From the NCBI RefSeq assembly GCF_026340095.1, contig NZ_JAPEPO010000001.1, forward strand, positions 3,750,501 to 3,814,500: a DNA stretch of 64,000 nucleotides. The letters are read 5' to 3'. The stretch comes from Streptomyces sp. NBC_01446 (GTDB lineage: Bacteria; Actinomycetota; Actinomycetes; Streptomycetales; Streptomycetaceae). The notes beneath the pieces are model-generated. The model saw nothing but the letters and a program-made list of their open reading frames with translations. It did no database searches and was not told the origin of the DNA. Position numbers and translations under genes: made by a program. Each line of letters opens with the position of its first letter. Position 1 is the first letter of the stretch. Positions 17,168 through 25,610 of this stretch are shown in pieces.

Positions 17168-17212
17168 ACGAAATGGGCACCCGGCGCCGAACGCGCCGGG
17201 TGCCCATTTCGT
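17168..17212. terminator. 20-bp perfect hairpin after acs
   Basis: The arm 17168-17187 (ACGAAATGGGCACCCGGCGC) is fully complementary to 17193-17212, loop CGAAC. The outer A/T bases give a short U-tract on either strand, so it can work in both directions. Confidence 0.85.
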
Positions 17213-17361
17213 GCGTAAGGTGACGATCACCAGGTACGGACCGCGTACGCCCGGTAGGGTGAATACCTCAAATGGTGTGCCGGGAAGTCTGGTCGGCAAC
17301 GCCGTCGGCGACCCCTCGCCGGCGCGTTCGCGAAGCCGAACCCGACCGGAGGTCTTCACCC

Positions 17362-18765
17362 GTGGCCGCGCCCGCCCCACACAAGAACAGCCGTAAGGCA
17401 CTCGGCCGACTCACGCTTCCCGAGCGCACGTTCGTGGCGGACGCCCTGCGTGCCGAGACCGTCGGCGGAGTTCTCCTCCTCGTCGCCGCGATCGCCGCCC
17501 TCATCTGGGCGAACACACCGCTCCGCGGCAGCTACGAGTCCGTGAGCGACTTCCACATCGGCCCCGCGGCGCTCGGCCTCAACCTGTCCCTCGAGCACTG
17601 GGCCGCCGACGGACTGCTCGCCGTGTTCTTCTTCGTCGCCGGTATCGAGCTCAAGCGCGAACTCGTCGCCGGTGACCTGCGCGACCCGAAGGCGGCCATG
17701 CTGCCGGTCGCCGCCGCGCTCTGCGGCATGGCGGTCCCCGCGCTCGTCTACTTCCTCGTCAACATCACGGGGGGCGGCTCGCTCGACGGCTGGGCCGTGC
17801 CGACCGCCACCGACATCGCCTTCGCGCTCGCCGTCCTCGCCGTCATCGGCACCTCACTGCCGTCCTCGCTGCGCGCGTTCCTGCTCACGCTCGCCGTCGT
17901 CGACGACCTCTGCGCGATCCTCATCATCGCAATCTTCTTCACCAACGACATCAACTTCGCGGCGCTCACCGGCGCCCTCGTCGGCCTCGCCGTCTTCTGG
18001 CTGCTCCTGCGGAAGGGCGTACGCGGCTGGTACATCTACGTGCCGCTCGCGCTCGCGATCTGGGGCCTGATGTACAACAGCGGCATCCACGCCACCATCG
18101 CCGGTGTCGCCATGGGCCTGATGCTGCGCTGTACCCGGCAGGACGGCGAGGAGCACTCTCCCGGCGAGCACATCGAGCATCTGGTGCGCCCCTTCTCGGC
18201 CGGGCTCGCCGTGCCGCTGTTCGCCCTGTTCAGCGCGGGCGTTGCCGTGTCGGGCAGCGCCCTGACCGACGTGTTCACCAAGCCCGAGACGCTCGGTGTG
18301 GTGCTCGGGCTCGTCGTCGGCAAGGCCGTCGGCATCTTCGGCGGTACCTGGCTCACGGCTCGCTTCACCAGGGCCTCGCTCACCGACGAACTGGCCTGGC
18401 CCGACGTGTTCGCGGTCGCGTCCCTCGCCGGGATCGGCTTCACCGTCTCGCTCCTCATCGGCGAACTCGCCTTCACCGAGAGCCCCCTGCTGACCGACGA
18501 GATCAAGGCCGCCGTCCTGATGGGCTCCCTCATCGCGGCGGTCCTGTCGAGCGTCCTGCTCAAGATCCGTAACGCCAAGTACCGCGCGATGTGCGCCGAG
18601 GAGGAGCGGGACGACGACCTCGACGGCATCCCGGACATCTACGAGGAGGACAAGCCGGAGTACCACTTGCGGATGGCGGAGATCTACGAGAAGAAGGCCG
18701 CCGAACACCGCAGGCTTGCCGAAGTGACGGGCGGGGCAAGCGACGAGAGCAGTCGTCCGGCATGA
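17362..18765 (+). CDS. nhaA: Na+/H+ antiporter NhaA
   Basis: 467 residues from GTG 17362 (GGAGG ten bases upstream). Exchanges sodium for protons across the membrane in pH and salt balance. The family core is clear: FFFVAGIELKRELVAGDL, PTATDIAFALAVLAVIG (ion-site Asp) and AVVDDLCAI (the Asp-Asp pair equivalent to D163/D164 of E. coli). About 11-12 membrane segments. The C-terminal ~55 residues form a charged cytoplasmic tail ending in a helical segment. It follows acs after the strong terminator, so it is separately transcribed. Confidence 0.94.
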   Translation: MAAPAPHKNSRKALGRLTLPERTFVADALRAETVGGVLLLVAAIAALIWANTPLRGSYESVSDFHIGPAALGLNLSLEHWAADGLLAVFFFVAGIELKRELVAGDLRDPKAAMLPVAAALCGMAVPALVYFLVNITGGGSLDGWAVPTATDIAFALAVLAVIGTSLPSSLRAFLLTLAVVDDLCAILIIAIFFTNDINFAALTGALVGLAVFWLLLRKGVRGWYIYVPLALAIWGLMYNSGIHATIAGVAMGLMLRCTRQDGEEHSPGEHIEHLVRPFSAGLAVPLFALFSAGVAVSGSALTDVFTKPETLGVVLGLVVGKAVGIFGGTWLTARFTRASLTDELAWPDVFAVASLAGIGFTVSLLIGELAFTESPLLTDEIKAAVLMGSLIAAVLSSVLLKIRNAKYRAMCAEEERDDDLDGIPDIYEEDKPEYHLRMAEIYEKKAAEHRRLAEVTGGASDESSRPA

Positions 18766-18816
18766 TCTGACAGCAGGTCTGCTAAAGATGCCCGTAAAGA
18801 GAAGAGGGAGTACGCG

Positions 18817-19326
18817 ATGAGCGCACCCGACGGCACACCGGTCGGCGCCGAGCGCAGCATCGGCCAGCTGGTCGCCACGGCCACGACCGAGATGTCCGCG
18901 CTGGTGCACGACGAGATCGCCCTGGCGAAGGCCCAGCTCAAGCAGGACGTGAAGCGGGGTGCGGTCAGCGGCGGCGCCCTCTCGGCGGCCGGCGTGGTCC
19001 TGCTCTTCTCGCTGCCCATGCTGAGCTTCGCGCTCGCCTACGGGATCCAGGCCTGGACCGGCGGGCACAACGGTGAGGGCGGCTGGAACCTCGGCTGGTG
19101 CTTCCTGCTCTCCTTCGCGGCGAACGTGCTGGTGGCCGCGCTGCTCGCCCTGATCGGCGTCGTCTTCGCGAAGAAGGCCAAGAAGGGCAAGGGCCCGCAG
19201 AAGGTCGCCGCCTCGGTCAAGGAGACGGCAGGCGTACTGGGGAACGCCAAACCGCACCCCCGGCCGGTGGCCCCGGCGAACCGAGTCGGTGACACGGTCG
19301 AGGCTGTGGCACGCTCGTCTTCATGA
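18817..19326 (+). CDS. Phage holin-like membrane protein (DUF1469/holin superfamily)
   Basis: 169 residues, ATG 18817 with GAGGGAG upstream. An amphipathic N-terminal region (SIGQLVATATTEMSALVHDE, then IALAKAQLKQDVKRG) precedes two membrane segments (residues 50-75 and 92-118), then a Lys-rich cytoplasmic tail. This is the layout of the actinobacterial 'putative phage holin' family, which despite the name is chromosomal and probably a membrane-shaping protein. Its stop overlaps the next start (ATGA), so it is coupled to the hydrolase. Confidence 0.82.
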   Translation: MSAPDGTPVGAERSIGQLVATATTEMSALVHDEIALAKAQLKQDVKRGAVSGGALSAAGVVLLFSLPMLSFALAYGIQAWTGGHNGEGGWNLGWCFLLSFAANVLVAALLALIGVVFAKKAKKGKGPQKVAASVKETAGVLGNAKPHPRPVAPANRVGDTVEAVARSSS

Positions 19327-20273
19327 CGGACCCCGCCACCCCTTCGGCCCAGCCCGCCTCAGTCGTACGCATCGGCGTCCCGGGCGGCGGCGAGCTGACC
19401 CACCGGGACGTCGCCGCCAACGGCGCGCGCTTCCACATCGCCGAGATGGGCGACGGTCCACTGGTCCTGCTCCTGCACGGCTTCCCCCAGTTCTGGTGGA
19501 CGTGGCGGCACCAGATGGTGGCGCTCGCCGGCGCCGGGTTCCGGGCCGTGGCCATGGATCTGCGCGGCGTCGGCGGCAGCGACCGCACCCCCCGCGGTTA
19601 CGACCCGGCGAACCTCGCCCTCGACATCACGGGCGTCGTACGGTCCCTCGGCGAGCCCGACGCGGCACTCGTGGGGCACGACCTGGGCGGCTATCTCGCG
19701 TGGACCGCGGCCGTCATGCGGCCCAAGCTGGTGCGCCGGCTCGTGGTCTCCTCGATGCCGCACCCCCGGCGCTGGCGCTCGGCGATGCTGTCCGACGTCA
19801 AGCAGACCGCCGCGGGCTCGTACGTATGGGGCTTCCAGCGGCCGTGGGTGCCGGAGCGTCAACTCGTCGCGGACGACGGCGCCTTGGTCGGTCGGCTGAT
19901 CCGGGACTGGTCCGGGCCGCGCCTCCCCGACGACGAGGTCGTGGACGTGTACCGGCGCGCCATGTGCATCCCGTCCACGGCGCACTGCTCGGTCGAGCCG
20001 TACCGGTGGATGGTGCGGTCGATGGCCCGCCCGGACGGCATCCAGTTCAACCGGCGCATGAAGCGTCCGGTGCGGGTGCCGACGCTGCATCTGCACGGTT
20101 CGCTCGACCCCGTGATGCGTACGCGCAGCGCGGCGGGCTCCGGCGAGTACGTCGAAGCGCCGTACCGCTGGCGGCTGTTCGACGGTCTGGGGCACTTCCC
20201 GCACGAGGAGGATCCGGTCGCGTTCTCCAACGAACTGGTCAGCTGGCTGAAGGACCCCGAGCCCGACCGGTGA
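19323..20273 (+). CDS. Alpha/beta hydrolase, epoxide hydrolase-like
   Basis: 316 residues. HGFPQFWWTWRHQ (near 52-64) gives the oxyanion hole, and VGHDLGGYLAW (near 118) has Asp as nucleophile in place of Ser, as in epoxide hydrolases and haloalkane dehalogenases. HGSLDPVM (near 258) supplies the acidic residue and DGLGHFPHEEDP (near 292) the catalytic His. The Asp nucleophile plus HGFP favours epoxide hydrolase, but the cap-domain tyrosines were not confirmed. Its start overlaps the holin-like gene by four bases. Confidence 0.85.
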   Translation: MTDPATPSAQPASVVRIGVPGGGELTHRDVAANGARFHIAEMGDGPLVLLLHGFPQFWWTWRHQMVALAGAGFRAVAMDLRGVGGSDRTPRGYDPANLALDITGVVRSLGEPDAALVGHDLGGYLAWTAAVMRPKLVRRLVVSSMPHPRRWRSAMLSDVKQTAAGSYVWGFQRPWVPERQLVADDGALVGRLIRDWSGPRLPDDEVVDVYRRAMCIPSTAHCSVEPYRWMVRSMARPDGIQFNRRMKRPVRVPTLHLHGSLDPVMRTRSAAGSGEYVEAPYRWRLFDGLGHFPHEEDPVAFSNELVSWLKDPEPDR

Positions 20274-20424
20274 CGGCCGCGCGGCCACCCTCGCACGATC
20301 GGGTGACGCGTTCGAGCCATGTCCGGGAACAACTGTCCTTCGAACTGCCAATTGCCTGGCGCATAGGCCAATTGGGGGGCGTGCGCGCGATTACCGACCT
20401 TGGGGCACGGGCACACGTCGGGGT

Positions 20425-20613
20425 ATGGGCTGGACGCACGACTACAGTGACGCAGCACGCAACCGCCGCTCAGCCACGGTGCTGAGCCGTCACCCGGGGG
20501 GTGGCCCGCAGGAATCGGGCCATGACCAAACCCCTCCGGGGATCAACATTCCCCGCATTCTGCGCCGCCGGGCCCGCTGGGTCTCGGCCCGGCTGCGGCA
20601 CACGCGCGACTGA
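20425..20613 (+). CDS. Small conserved Streptomyces-type protein, 62 aa
   Basis: 62 residues from ATG 20425 (MGWTHDYSDAARNRRSATVL). The C-terminus is very basic (RILRRRARWVSARLRHTRD). I do not recognise a function. Composition and codon use fit a real small gene, and I believe similar proteins are encoded at this position in other streptomycetes, though I cannot check. It converges with the protease gene. Confidence 0.55.
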   Translation: MGWTHDYSDAARNRRSATVLSRHPGGGPQESGHDQTPPGINIPRILRRRARWVSARLRHTRD

Positions 20614-20649
20614 CACGTCACCGGCCGGGCCTGCACCGCCTCCAGAACC

Positions 20650-21858
20650 TCACAGGGCGCAGCTGTCGCTGCCCACCTGCTGGTTGGCCGAGCGGCCGCG
20701 GGCGATGTCCGGGCTGATCTCGTCGCGGGTGAGCGCGTACCCGGTCTGGGCGCTGTCGAGTGACTTCGCGAAGACCACGCCGTACACCTTGCCTTCGGGC
20801 GTGAGCAGCGGGCCGCCGGAGTTGCCCTGGCGGACGGTCGCGTAGAGCGAGTACACATCGCGTCGCACGGTGCCGCGGTGGTAGATGTCCGGGCCGTCGG
20901 CCGTGATGCGGCCGCGCACGCGCGCGGGGCGGACGTCGTAGGCGCCGTTCTCCGGGAAGCCGGCGACGATCGCGCTGTCGCCGCGCTCGGCGTCCGTGGA
21001 CGTGAACTGGAGCGGGGGCGCCTTCAGCGTCGGCACGTCGAGTACGGCGATGTCGCGCTTCCAGTCGTAGAGGACGACCTTCGCCGCGTACATCCGGCCC
21101 TCGCCGCCGATCTGCACGTTCGGCTCGTCCACGCCGCCGACCACGTGCGCGTTCGTCATGACGCGGCGGTCGGCGAAGACGAAGCCGGAGCCTTCAAGGA
21201 CCTTGCCGCAACTGGGGGCCTGGCCGGTCACCTTGACGATGGAGCGCTTGGCCGTCTGCACGACCGCACTGGTCGCCAGCTTCGGGTCGGGGGGCTGGAC
21301 CTCGGTGATCGGCTCGTTCGAGAACGGGCTGAAGACCTGCGGGAAGCCGTTCTGCGCGAGCGCCGAGGAGAAGTCCGCGAACCAGGAGTTCGCCTGCGTG
21401 GGCAGGGCTCTGGACACGCCGAGCAGGACCTTGGAGTTGCGCACTTCCTTGCCGAGCGTGGGCAGCGTCGTGCCGGCCAGGGCCGAGCCGATGAGCCAGG
21501 CGACCAGGAGCATCGCCACCACGTTCACCACAGCGCCGCCCGTGGCGTCCAGGGCTCGGGCCGGGGACCAGGTGATGTACCGGCGCAGCTTGTTCCCCAG
21601 GTGCGTGGTGAACGCCTGTCCCACGGAGGCGCAGACGATGACCACGATCACGGCGACGACGGCCGCCGTCGTACTCACCTTGGCCCCGTCCGTCACCGCG
21701 CTCCAGATGGCGGGCAGGACGTAGACCGCGACGAGGCCGCCTCCCAGGAAGCCGATCACCGACAGGATGCCGACGACGAAGCCCTGGCGGTAGCCCACGA
21801 TCGCGAACCACACGGCGGCTACGAGCAGCAGGATGTCCAGCACATTCACGTGGGCCAC
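20650..21858 (-). CDS. MarP-type membrane serine protease (CvpA domain + trypsin-like domain)
   Basis: 402 residues. The N-terminal ~165 residues hold four membrane segments of the CvpA/colicin V production type (DILLLVAAVWFAIVGYRQGF begins it). After a short linker, a chymotrypsin-fold protease has TNAHVVGG (His), DIAVLDV (Asp) and VRQGNSGGPLL (Ser). MarP of M. tuberculosis has this layout and is a periplasmic protease needed for acid resistance and cell-wall hydrolase processing. GTG start at 21858, three bases after the Nudix gene upstream; probably one operon with it. Confidence 0.88.
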   Translation of the reverse strand: MAHVNVLDILLLVAAVWFAIVGYRQGFVVGILSVIGFLGGGLVAVYVLPAIWSAVTDGAKVSTTAAVVAVIVVIVCASVGQAFTTHLGNKLRRYITWSPARALDATGGAVVNVVAMLLVAWLIGSALAGTTLPTLGKEVRNSKVLLGVSRALPTQANSWFADFSSALAQNGFPQVFSPFSNEPITEVQPPDPKLATSAVVQTAKRSIVKVTGQAPSCGKVLEGSGFVFADRRVMTNAHVVGGVDEPNVQIGGEGRMYAAKVVLYDWKRDIAVLDVPTLKAPPLQFTSTDAERGDSAIVAGFPENGAYDVRPARVRGRITADGPDIYHRGTVRRDVYSLYATVRQGNSGGPLLTPEGKVYGVVFAKSLDSAQTGYALTRDEISPDIARGRSANQQVGSDSCAL

Positions 21859-21862
21859 CCTG

Positions 21863-22579
21863 TCATGAGCGCCAGTCGAGTGGGACCTGCTTACTGCGGT
21901 CCCAGGGGCGCTCCCATCCCGCGTAGTGCAGGATCCGGTCGATCACTCCGGCCGTAAAGCCCCAGACCAGAGCCGATTCGACGAGGAACGCCGGGCCCTG
22001 GTGGCCTCTCGGGTGGACCGCCGTCGCGCGGTGGCGCGGATCCGTGAGATCCGCCACGGGCACCGTGAAGACGCGGGCCGTCTCCGCCGGGTCGACCGCC
22101 TGCACCGGTGTCGGTGTGCGCCACCAGCCGAGGACCGGCGTCACCACGAAGCTGCTCACCGGGATGTACAGCTTCGGCAGGACGCCGAAGAGCTGGACGC
22201 CGCGCGGATCGAGCCCGGTCTCCTCCTCCGCCTCGCGCAGGGCGGCGCGCAGCGGCCCGTCCGTACGCGGATCGCCGTCCTCCGGGTCGAGGGCGCCGCC
22301 CGGGAAGGACGGCTGGCCCGCGTGCGAACGCAGCGATGTGGCCCGCTCCATGAGCAGCAGTTCCGGGCCGCGCTCGCCCTCCCCGAAGAGGATCAGGACG
22401 GCGGACTGCCGCCCGGCGCCGCTCTCGGGCGGCAGGAAGCGGCTCATCTGGAGCGGCTCTACCGTGTCCGCGGCCTTCACGACCGGGTCGAGCCACTCGG
22501 GCAGCCCCTCCCGGCTCAGCCGCACCGGCTCGTCCTTCGTGACCCGCTCCTCGTGCGCCTCACTGTGTGCATGTGTCAT
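21863..22579 (-). CDS. CoA pyrophosphatase-type Nudix hydrolase
   Basis: 238 residues from ATG 22579. SHAGQPSFPGGALDPEDGDP is the UPF0035/NudL-CoA signature, followed by the Nudix box core LRAALREAEEETGL with the metal-binding Glu residues. It probably cleaves CoA or acyl-CoA to 3',5'-ADP and phosphopantetheine. Lies directly downstream of nth and upstream of the MarP-type protease on the same strand. Confidence 0.86.
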   Translation of the reverse strand: MTHAHSEAHEERVTKDEPVRLSREGLPEWLDPVVKAADTVEPLQMSRFLPPESGAGRQSAVLILFGEGERGPELLLMERATSLRSHAGQPSFPGGALDPEDGDPRTDGPLRAALREAEEETGLDPRGVQLFGVLPKLYIPVSSFVVTPVLGWWRTPTPVQAVDPAETARVFTVPVADLTDPRHRATAVHPRGHQGPAFLVESALVWGFTAGVIDRILHYAGWERPWDRSKQVPLDWRS

Positions 22580-22638
22580 AGGCACCCCCGTCCAACTGAA
22601 CACAACGCCTGCCTCCCCGCCGTTCGTTCCGTGATGCG

Positions 22639-23811
22639 TCACTCCCCCGTGGCGGGCGGCGCGGTGGCGCCGAGCGGGGGCGCCGGGATACCGCCGGCGT
22701 CCAGGTACGACTGCGGGGGCTTCAGGCGCTGGCCGGGGAAGCCGCCCTTCTCGTACTTCAGGAGCTTCTTCGCCTTCTCCGGGTCGGTCTCGCCCTCCCC
22801 GTACGCCGGGCAGAGCGGGGCGATCGGGCAGGCGCCGCAGGCGGGCTTGCGGGCGTGGCAGATCCGGCGGCCGTGGAAGATCACGCGGTGCGAGAGCATC
22901 GTCCAGTCGCTCTTCGGGAAGAGCTCGCCGACGGCCTTCTCGACCTTGTCCGGGTCGGTATCCTCCGTCCACTTCCAGCGCCGCACGAGCCGCCCGAAGT
23001 GCGTGTCCACGGTGATCCCCGGCCGCCCGAAGGCGTTGCCCATCACGACGAAGGCGGTCTTGCGGCCGACGCCGGGCAGCTTGACGAGGTCTTCGACACG
23101 CCCCGGGACCTCGCCCCCGAACTCGTCCCGCAGGGCCGCCGCGAGCCCCATGATCGACTTCGTCTTGGCGCGGAAGAACCCGGTGGGCCTGATCAGCTCC
23201 TCGACGTCCTCGGGGTTCGCGGCCGCGAGGTCCTCCGGGGTCGGGTGCTTGGCGAAGAGGGCCGGCGTCGTCTGATTGACCCGCAGGTCGGTGGTCTGGG
23301 CGGACAGCACTGTGGCGACGAGCAGCTGGAAGGGGTTCTCGAAGTCCAGCTCGGGGTGGGCGTACGGATACACCTCGGCGAGCTCACGGTTGATGCGCCG
23401 GGCACGCCGGACGAGGGCGGTACGGGACTCGGGCTTGGCGGCGGCCTTCGTCACGGACTTGGCCGGTTTCGCGGCAGCGGCCTTCTTCACGGACTTGGCC
23501 GGCTTGGCGGCGACGGCTTTCTTCGCGGGCTCGGCGGCGACGGCTTTCTTGACCGGCTTCGCGGCGCCGGCCTTCTTCGCAGCAGCACGCTTCCCTCCGG
23601 ATGTTGCGGCCCCACCCGAACTCCCGGCACCCCCGGCACCACCAGCACCCTTCCCCCCGGAGACCGCAGCACCGCCGGCACCCCGAGTCCCTTTTACCCC
23701 TTTTGCCGCTTTCTCGGGCGCGGTCGAGGCCTGTTCGCCCACAGCGGAATTACGTCCTGCGGTCACCGTCCCAGCCCCCTTGGCCTGTGCTCTCACCGGC
23801 GTTTTGGACAC
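22639..23811 (-). CDS. nth: Endonuclease III with long Lys/Ala-rich N-terminal extension
   Basis: 390 residues; the enzyme proper is the last ~255. VKLPGVGRKTAFVVMGNAF carries the helix-hairpin-helix and catalytic Lys, TVDTHFGRLVRR the catalytic Asp, and C-x6-C-x2-C-x5-C near the end binds the 4Fe-4S cluster. It removes oxidised pyrimidines and cuts AP sites. The first ~135 residues are repeats of the AAKPAKSVKKA kind, like the tails of histone H1 or HU-type proteins. The extension includes possible inner starts, so its true length is uncertain. Confidence 0.92.
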   Translation of the reverse strand: MSKTPVRAQAKGAGTVTAGRNSAVGEQASTAPEKAAKGVKGTRGAGGAAVSGGKGAGGAGGAGSSGGAATSGGKRAAAKKAGAAKPVKKAVAAEPAKKAVAAKPAKSVKKAAAAKPAKSVTKAAAKPESRTALVRRARRINRELAEVYPYAHPELDFENPFQLLVATVLSAQTTDLRVNQTTPALFAKHPTPEDLAAANPEDVEELIRPTGFFRAKTKSIMGLAAALRDEFGGEVPGRVEDLVKLPGVGRKTAFVVMGNAFGRPGITVDTHFGRLVRRWKWTEDTDPDKVEKAVGELFPKSDWTMLSHRVIFHGRRICHARKPACGACPIAPLCPAYGEGETDPEKAKKLLKYEKGGFPGQRLKPPQSYLDAGGIPAPPLGATAPPATGE

Positions 23812-23924
23812 TCGGCCAGCCTAAAGGCAGCCGCTGACATCCGCCGTGGACCCCGCGGATCAGTCCTCGATTGGCCCCCTCCCCCACAGCTTGCGACCCC
23901 GGTGCGGCAGACTTGTGCCTGAGT

Positions 23925-23942
23925 GACTGATCACACCGTTTG
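23925..23942. promoter_or_regulatory. Possible Crp-type site upstream of crp
   Basis: GTGACTGATCAC (about 23926-23937), a near-palindrome of two GTGA/TCAC half-sites, lies ~75 bases before the crp start. Streptomyces Crp is reported to bind GTG(N6)GNCAC-like sites; this one has GTG-N6-CAC. It may be autoregulatory. Half-site match is seen; binding is inference. Confidence 0.35.
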
Positions 23943-24009
23943 GACCGTCCGGCAAAATGGGGAGCGGGAACACGGTCCCCGGATGCAGGTCGACATAGGA
24001 GAGAAACTC

Positions 24010-24684
24010 GTGGACGACGTTCTGCGGCGCGCCCCGCTTTTCGCGGCGCTCGATGATGAGCAGGCCGCGGAGCTCCGCGCCTCCATGAGTGAGGTGACCC
24101 TCGCGCGCGGCGACGCCCTCTTCCACGAGGGCGACCCCGGAGACCGCCTGTACGTGGTCACCGAGGGCAAGGTGAAGCTCCACCGCACCTCCCCCGACGG
24201 CCGCGAGAACATGCTCGCGGTGCTCGGCCCCGGCGAGCTGATCGGCGAGCTCTCGCTGTTCGACCCGGGCCCGCGCACGGCGACCGCCTCCGCGCTCACC
24301 GAGGTCAAGCTCCTCGGCCTCGGCCATGGCGACCTCCTGCCCTGGCTGAACGCGCGCCCCGAGGTGGCCTCCGCCCTGCTGCGCGCCGTCGCCCGGCGCC
24401 TGCGCAAGACCAACGACCAGATGTCCGACCTGGTCTTCTCGGACGTGCCGGGCCGCGTGGCCCGCGCGCTCCTGGACCTCTCCCGCCGCTTCGGCGTGCA
24501 GTCGGAAGAGGGCATCCACGTCGTGCACGACCTGACGCAGGAGGAGCTGGCCCAGCTGGTCGGCGCCTCCCGCGAGACGGTGAACAAGGCGCTCGCGGAC
24601 TTCGCGGGCCGCGGCTGGCTCCGCCTGGAGGCTCGCGCCGTGATCCTGCTCGACGTCGAGCGCCTCGCGAAGCGCTCGCGCTGA
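24010..24684 (+). CDS. crp: Crp/Fnr-family global regulator
   Basis: 224 residues from GTG 24010 (AGGAGA upstream). An upstream in-frame start exists, but the ribosome site and the length (equal to S. coelicolor Crp as I recall it) favour this one. Residues 20-130 are the cyclic nucleotide-binding domain (GELIGELSLFDPGPRTATAS is the phosphate-binding cassette). Residues 150-215 are the Crp winged helix with LTQEELAQLVGASRETVNKA as the recognition helix region. In Streptomyces Crp controls germination, growth and antibiotic output. It is divergent from nth. Confidence 0.94.
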   Translation: MDDVLRRAPLFAALDDEQAAELRASMSEVTLARGDALFHEGDPGDRLYVVTEGKVKLHRTSPDGRENMLAVLGPGELIGELSLFDPGPRTATASALTEVKLLGLGHGDLLPWLNARPEVASALLRAVARRLRKTNDQMSDLVFSDVPGRVARALLDLSRRFGVQSEEGIHVVHDLTQEELAQLVGASRETVNKALADFAGRGWLRLEARAVILLDVERLAKRSR

Positions 24685-24700
24685 CACCTTCGTACACCGG

Positions 24701-24728
24701 GTCCCGTCTCCCTCCGGGGAGGCGGGAT
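24701..24728 (+). terminator. 12-bp hairpin after crp
   Basis: The arm 24701-24712 (GTCCCGTCTCCC) pairs with 24717-24728 (GGGAGGCGGGAT), including G-U pairs, 16 bases after the crp stop. Confidence 0.6.
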
Positions 24729-24790
24729 CACCCGTTCACCGCCGCGGAAAATACCGGGACCGCGCCCGCCCGACCCGGCACAGTGGACCC

Positions 24791-25591
24791 ATGGCGACCA
24801 CCGCCCGCGGCCTCGACGACCGCGGATTCATCGAGCGCGAGGGCTCTCTGAGCCGGATCCAGCCGGACTTCCGCCCCGTGGTGTCCGCGGCGCGCGACAG
24901 TCTGCTCGCCGCCTTCGGGCCGCGGATGACCAGCGCGTATCTCTACGGCTCCGTGCCGCGCGGCACGGCACGCCCCGGCCGCAGCGACCTCGACCTCCTC
25001 CTCGCACTGCGCGACGAGCCAACGGACGAGGACAGGGCGGAAGCCAAAGCCCTGGCCGACGTGCTGGACAAGGACTTCGTCCAGATCGACGGCGTAGGCC
25101 TGATCATCCTCAGCCGGACCCAGGTCCTCAGTGACCTCGAACGCCACGACCTCGGCTGGTTCGTGGCCTGTCTCTGCACGCCGCTCCTGGGCGAGGACCT
25201 GGCCGAGTACCTGCCGCGCTACCGCCCCGACTCCCTCCTGGCCCGGGAGACCAACGGCGACCTGCGCCTGTTCCTGCCGCGCTGGCGCGAACGCATCGCG
25301 CGAGGCGACGACCCGCGCACCCTGGACCGCCTGATCTCCCGTCACCTCGTCCGCACCGGCTTCACGCTCGTGATGCCCCGTTGGAACGGCTGGACCAGCG
25401 ATCTGACGCAGATGGTCGAGGTGTTCGGCACGTACTACCCGCAGCGGGCGGAGGCGATGCGACAGGCCGCGCGGGCGGCGTACGAACCGGTGGGCGCACC
25501 GCACACCCTCAGGGCGTACACCGAAGACCTGGGCCCGTGGCTGGCGGCAGAATACGAAGCCGTGCACGGAGTGAAGGCCCCCCGCCCATGA
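24791..25591 (+). CDS. Nucleotidyltransferase (aminoglycoside adenylyltransferase-like)
   Basis: 266 residues. The N-terminal half has the Pol-beta nucleotidyltransferase signature SAYLYGSVPRGTARPGRSDL (residues 53-72) with DLDLLLAL following, as in ANT and MNT-type enzymes. A helical C-terminal half (DDPRTLDRLISRHLVRTGFT) resembles the substrate or HEPN-like domain. It could modify a small molecule or, less likely, a protein or tRNA. It is followed 19 bases later by the sigma-factor gene, suggesting one transcript. Not a typical resistance gene by context. Confidence 0.75.
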   Translation: MATTARGLDDRGFIEREGSLSRIQPDFRPVVSAARDSLLAAFGPRMTSAYLYGSVPRGTARPGRSDLDLLLALRDEPTDEDRAEAKALADVLDKDFVQIDGVGLIILSRTQVLSDLERHDLGWFVACLCTPLLGEDLAEYLPRYRPDSLLARETNGDLRLFLPRWRERIARGDDPRTLDRLISRHLVRTGFTLVMPRWNGWTSDLTQMVEVFGTYYPQRAEAMRQAARAAYEPVGAPHTLRAYTEDLGPWLAAEYEAVHGVKAPRP

Positions 25592-25610
25592 CCCTGGAAG
25601 CAGGACACCG

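Noticed and set aside
15126..17207. Very long open frame antisense to acs (693 codons)
   Set aside because: A mirror of high-GC third positions; residues are Arg/Gly/Asp/Val-rich without motifs, while the plus strand encodes a textbook acetyl-CoA synthetase.
17854..19257. Long minus-strand frame across nhaA and the holin-like gene
   Set aside because: Antisense shadow; composition is Arg/Gln/His/Gly noise and it spans two real genes and their promoter.
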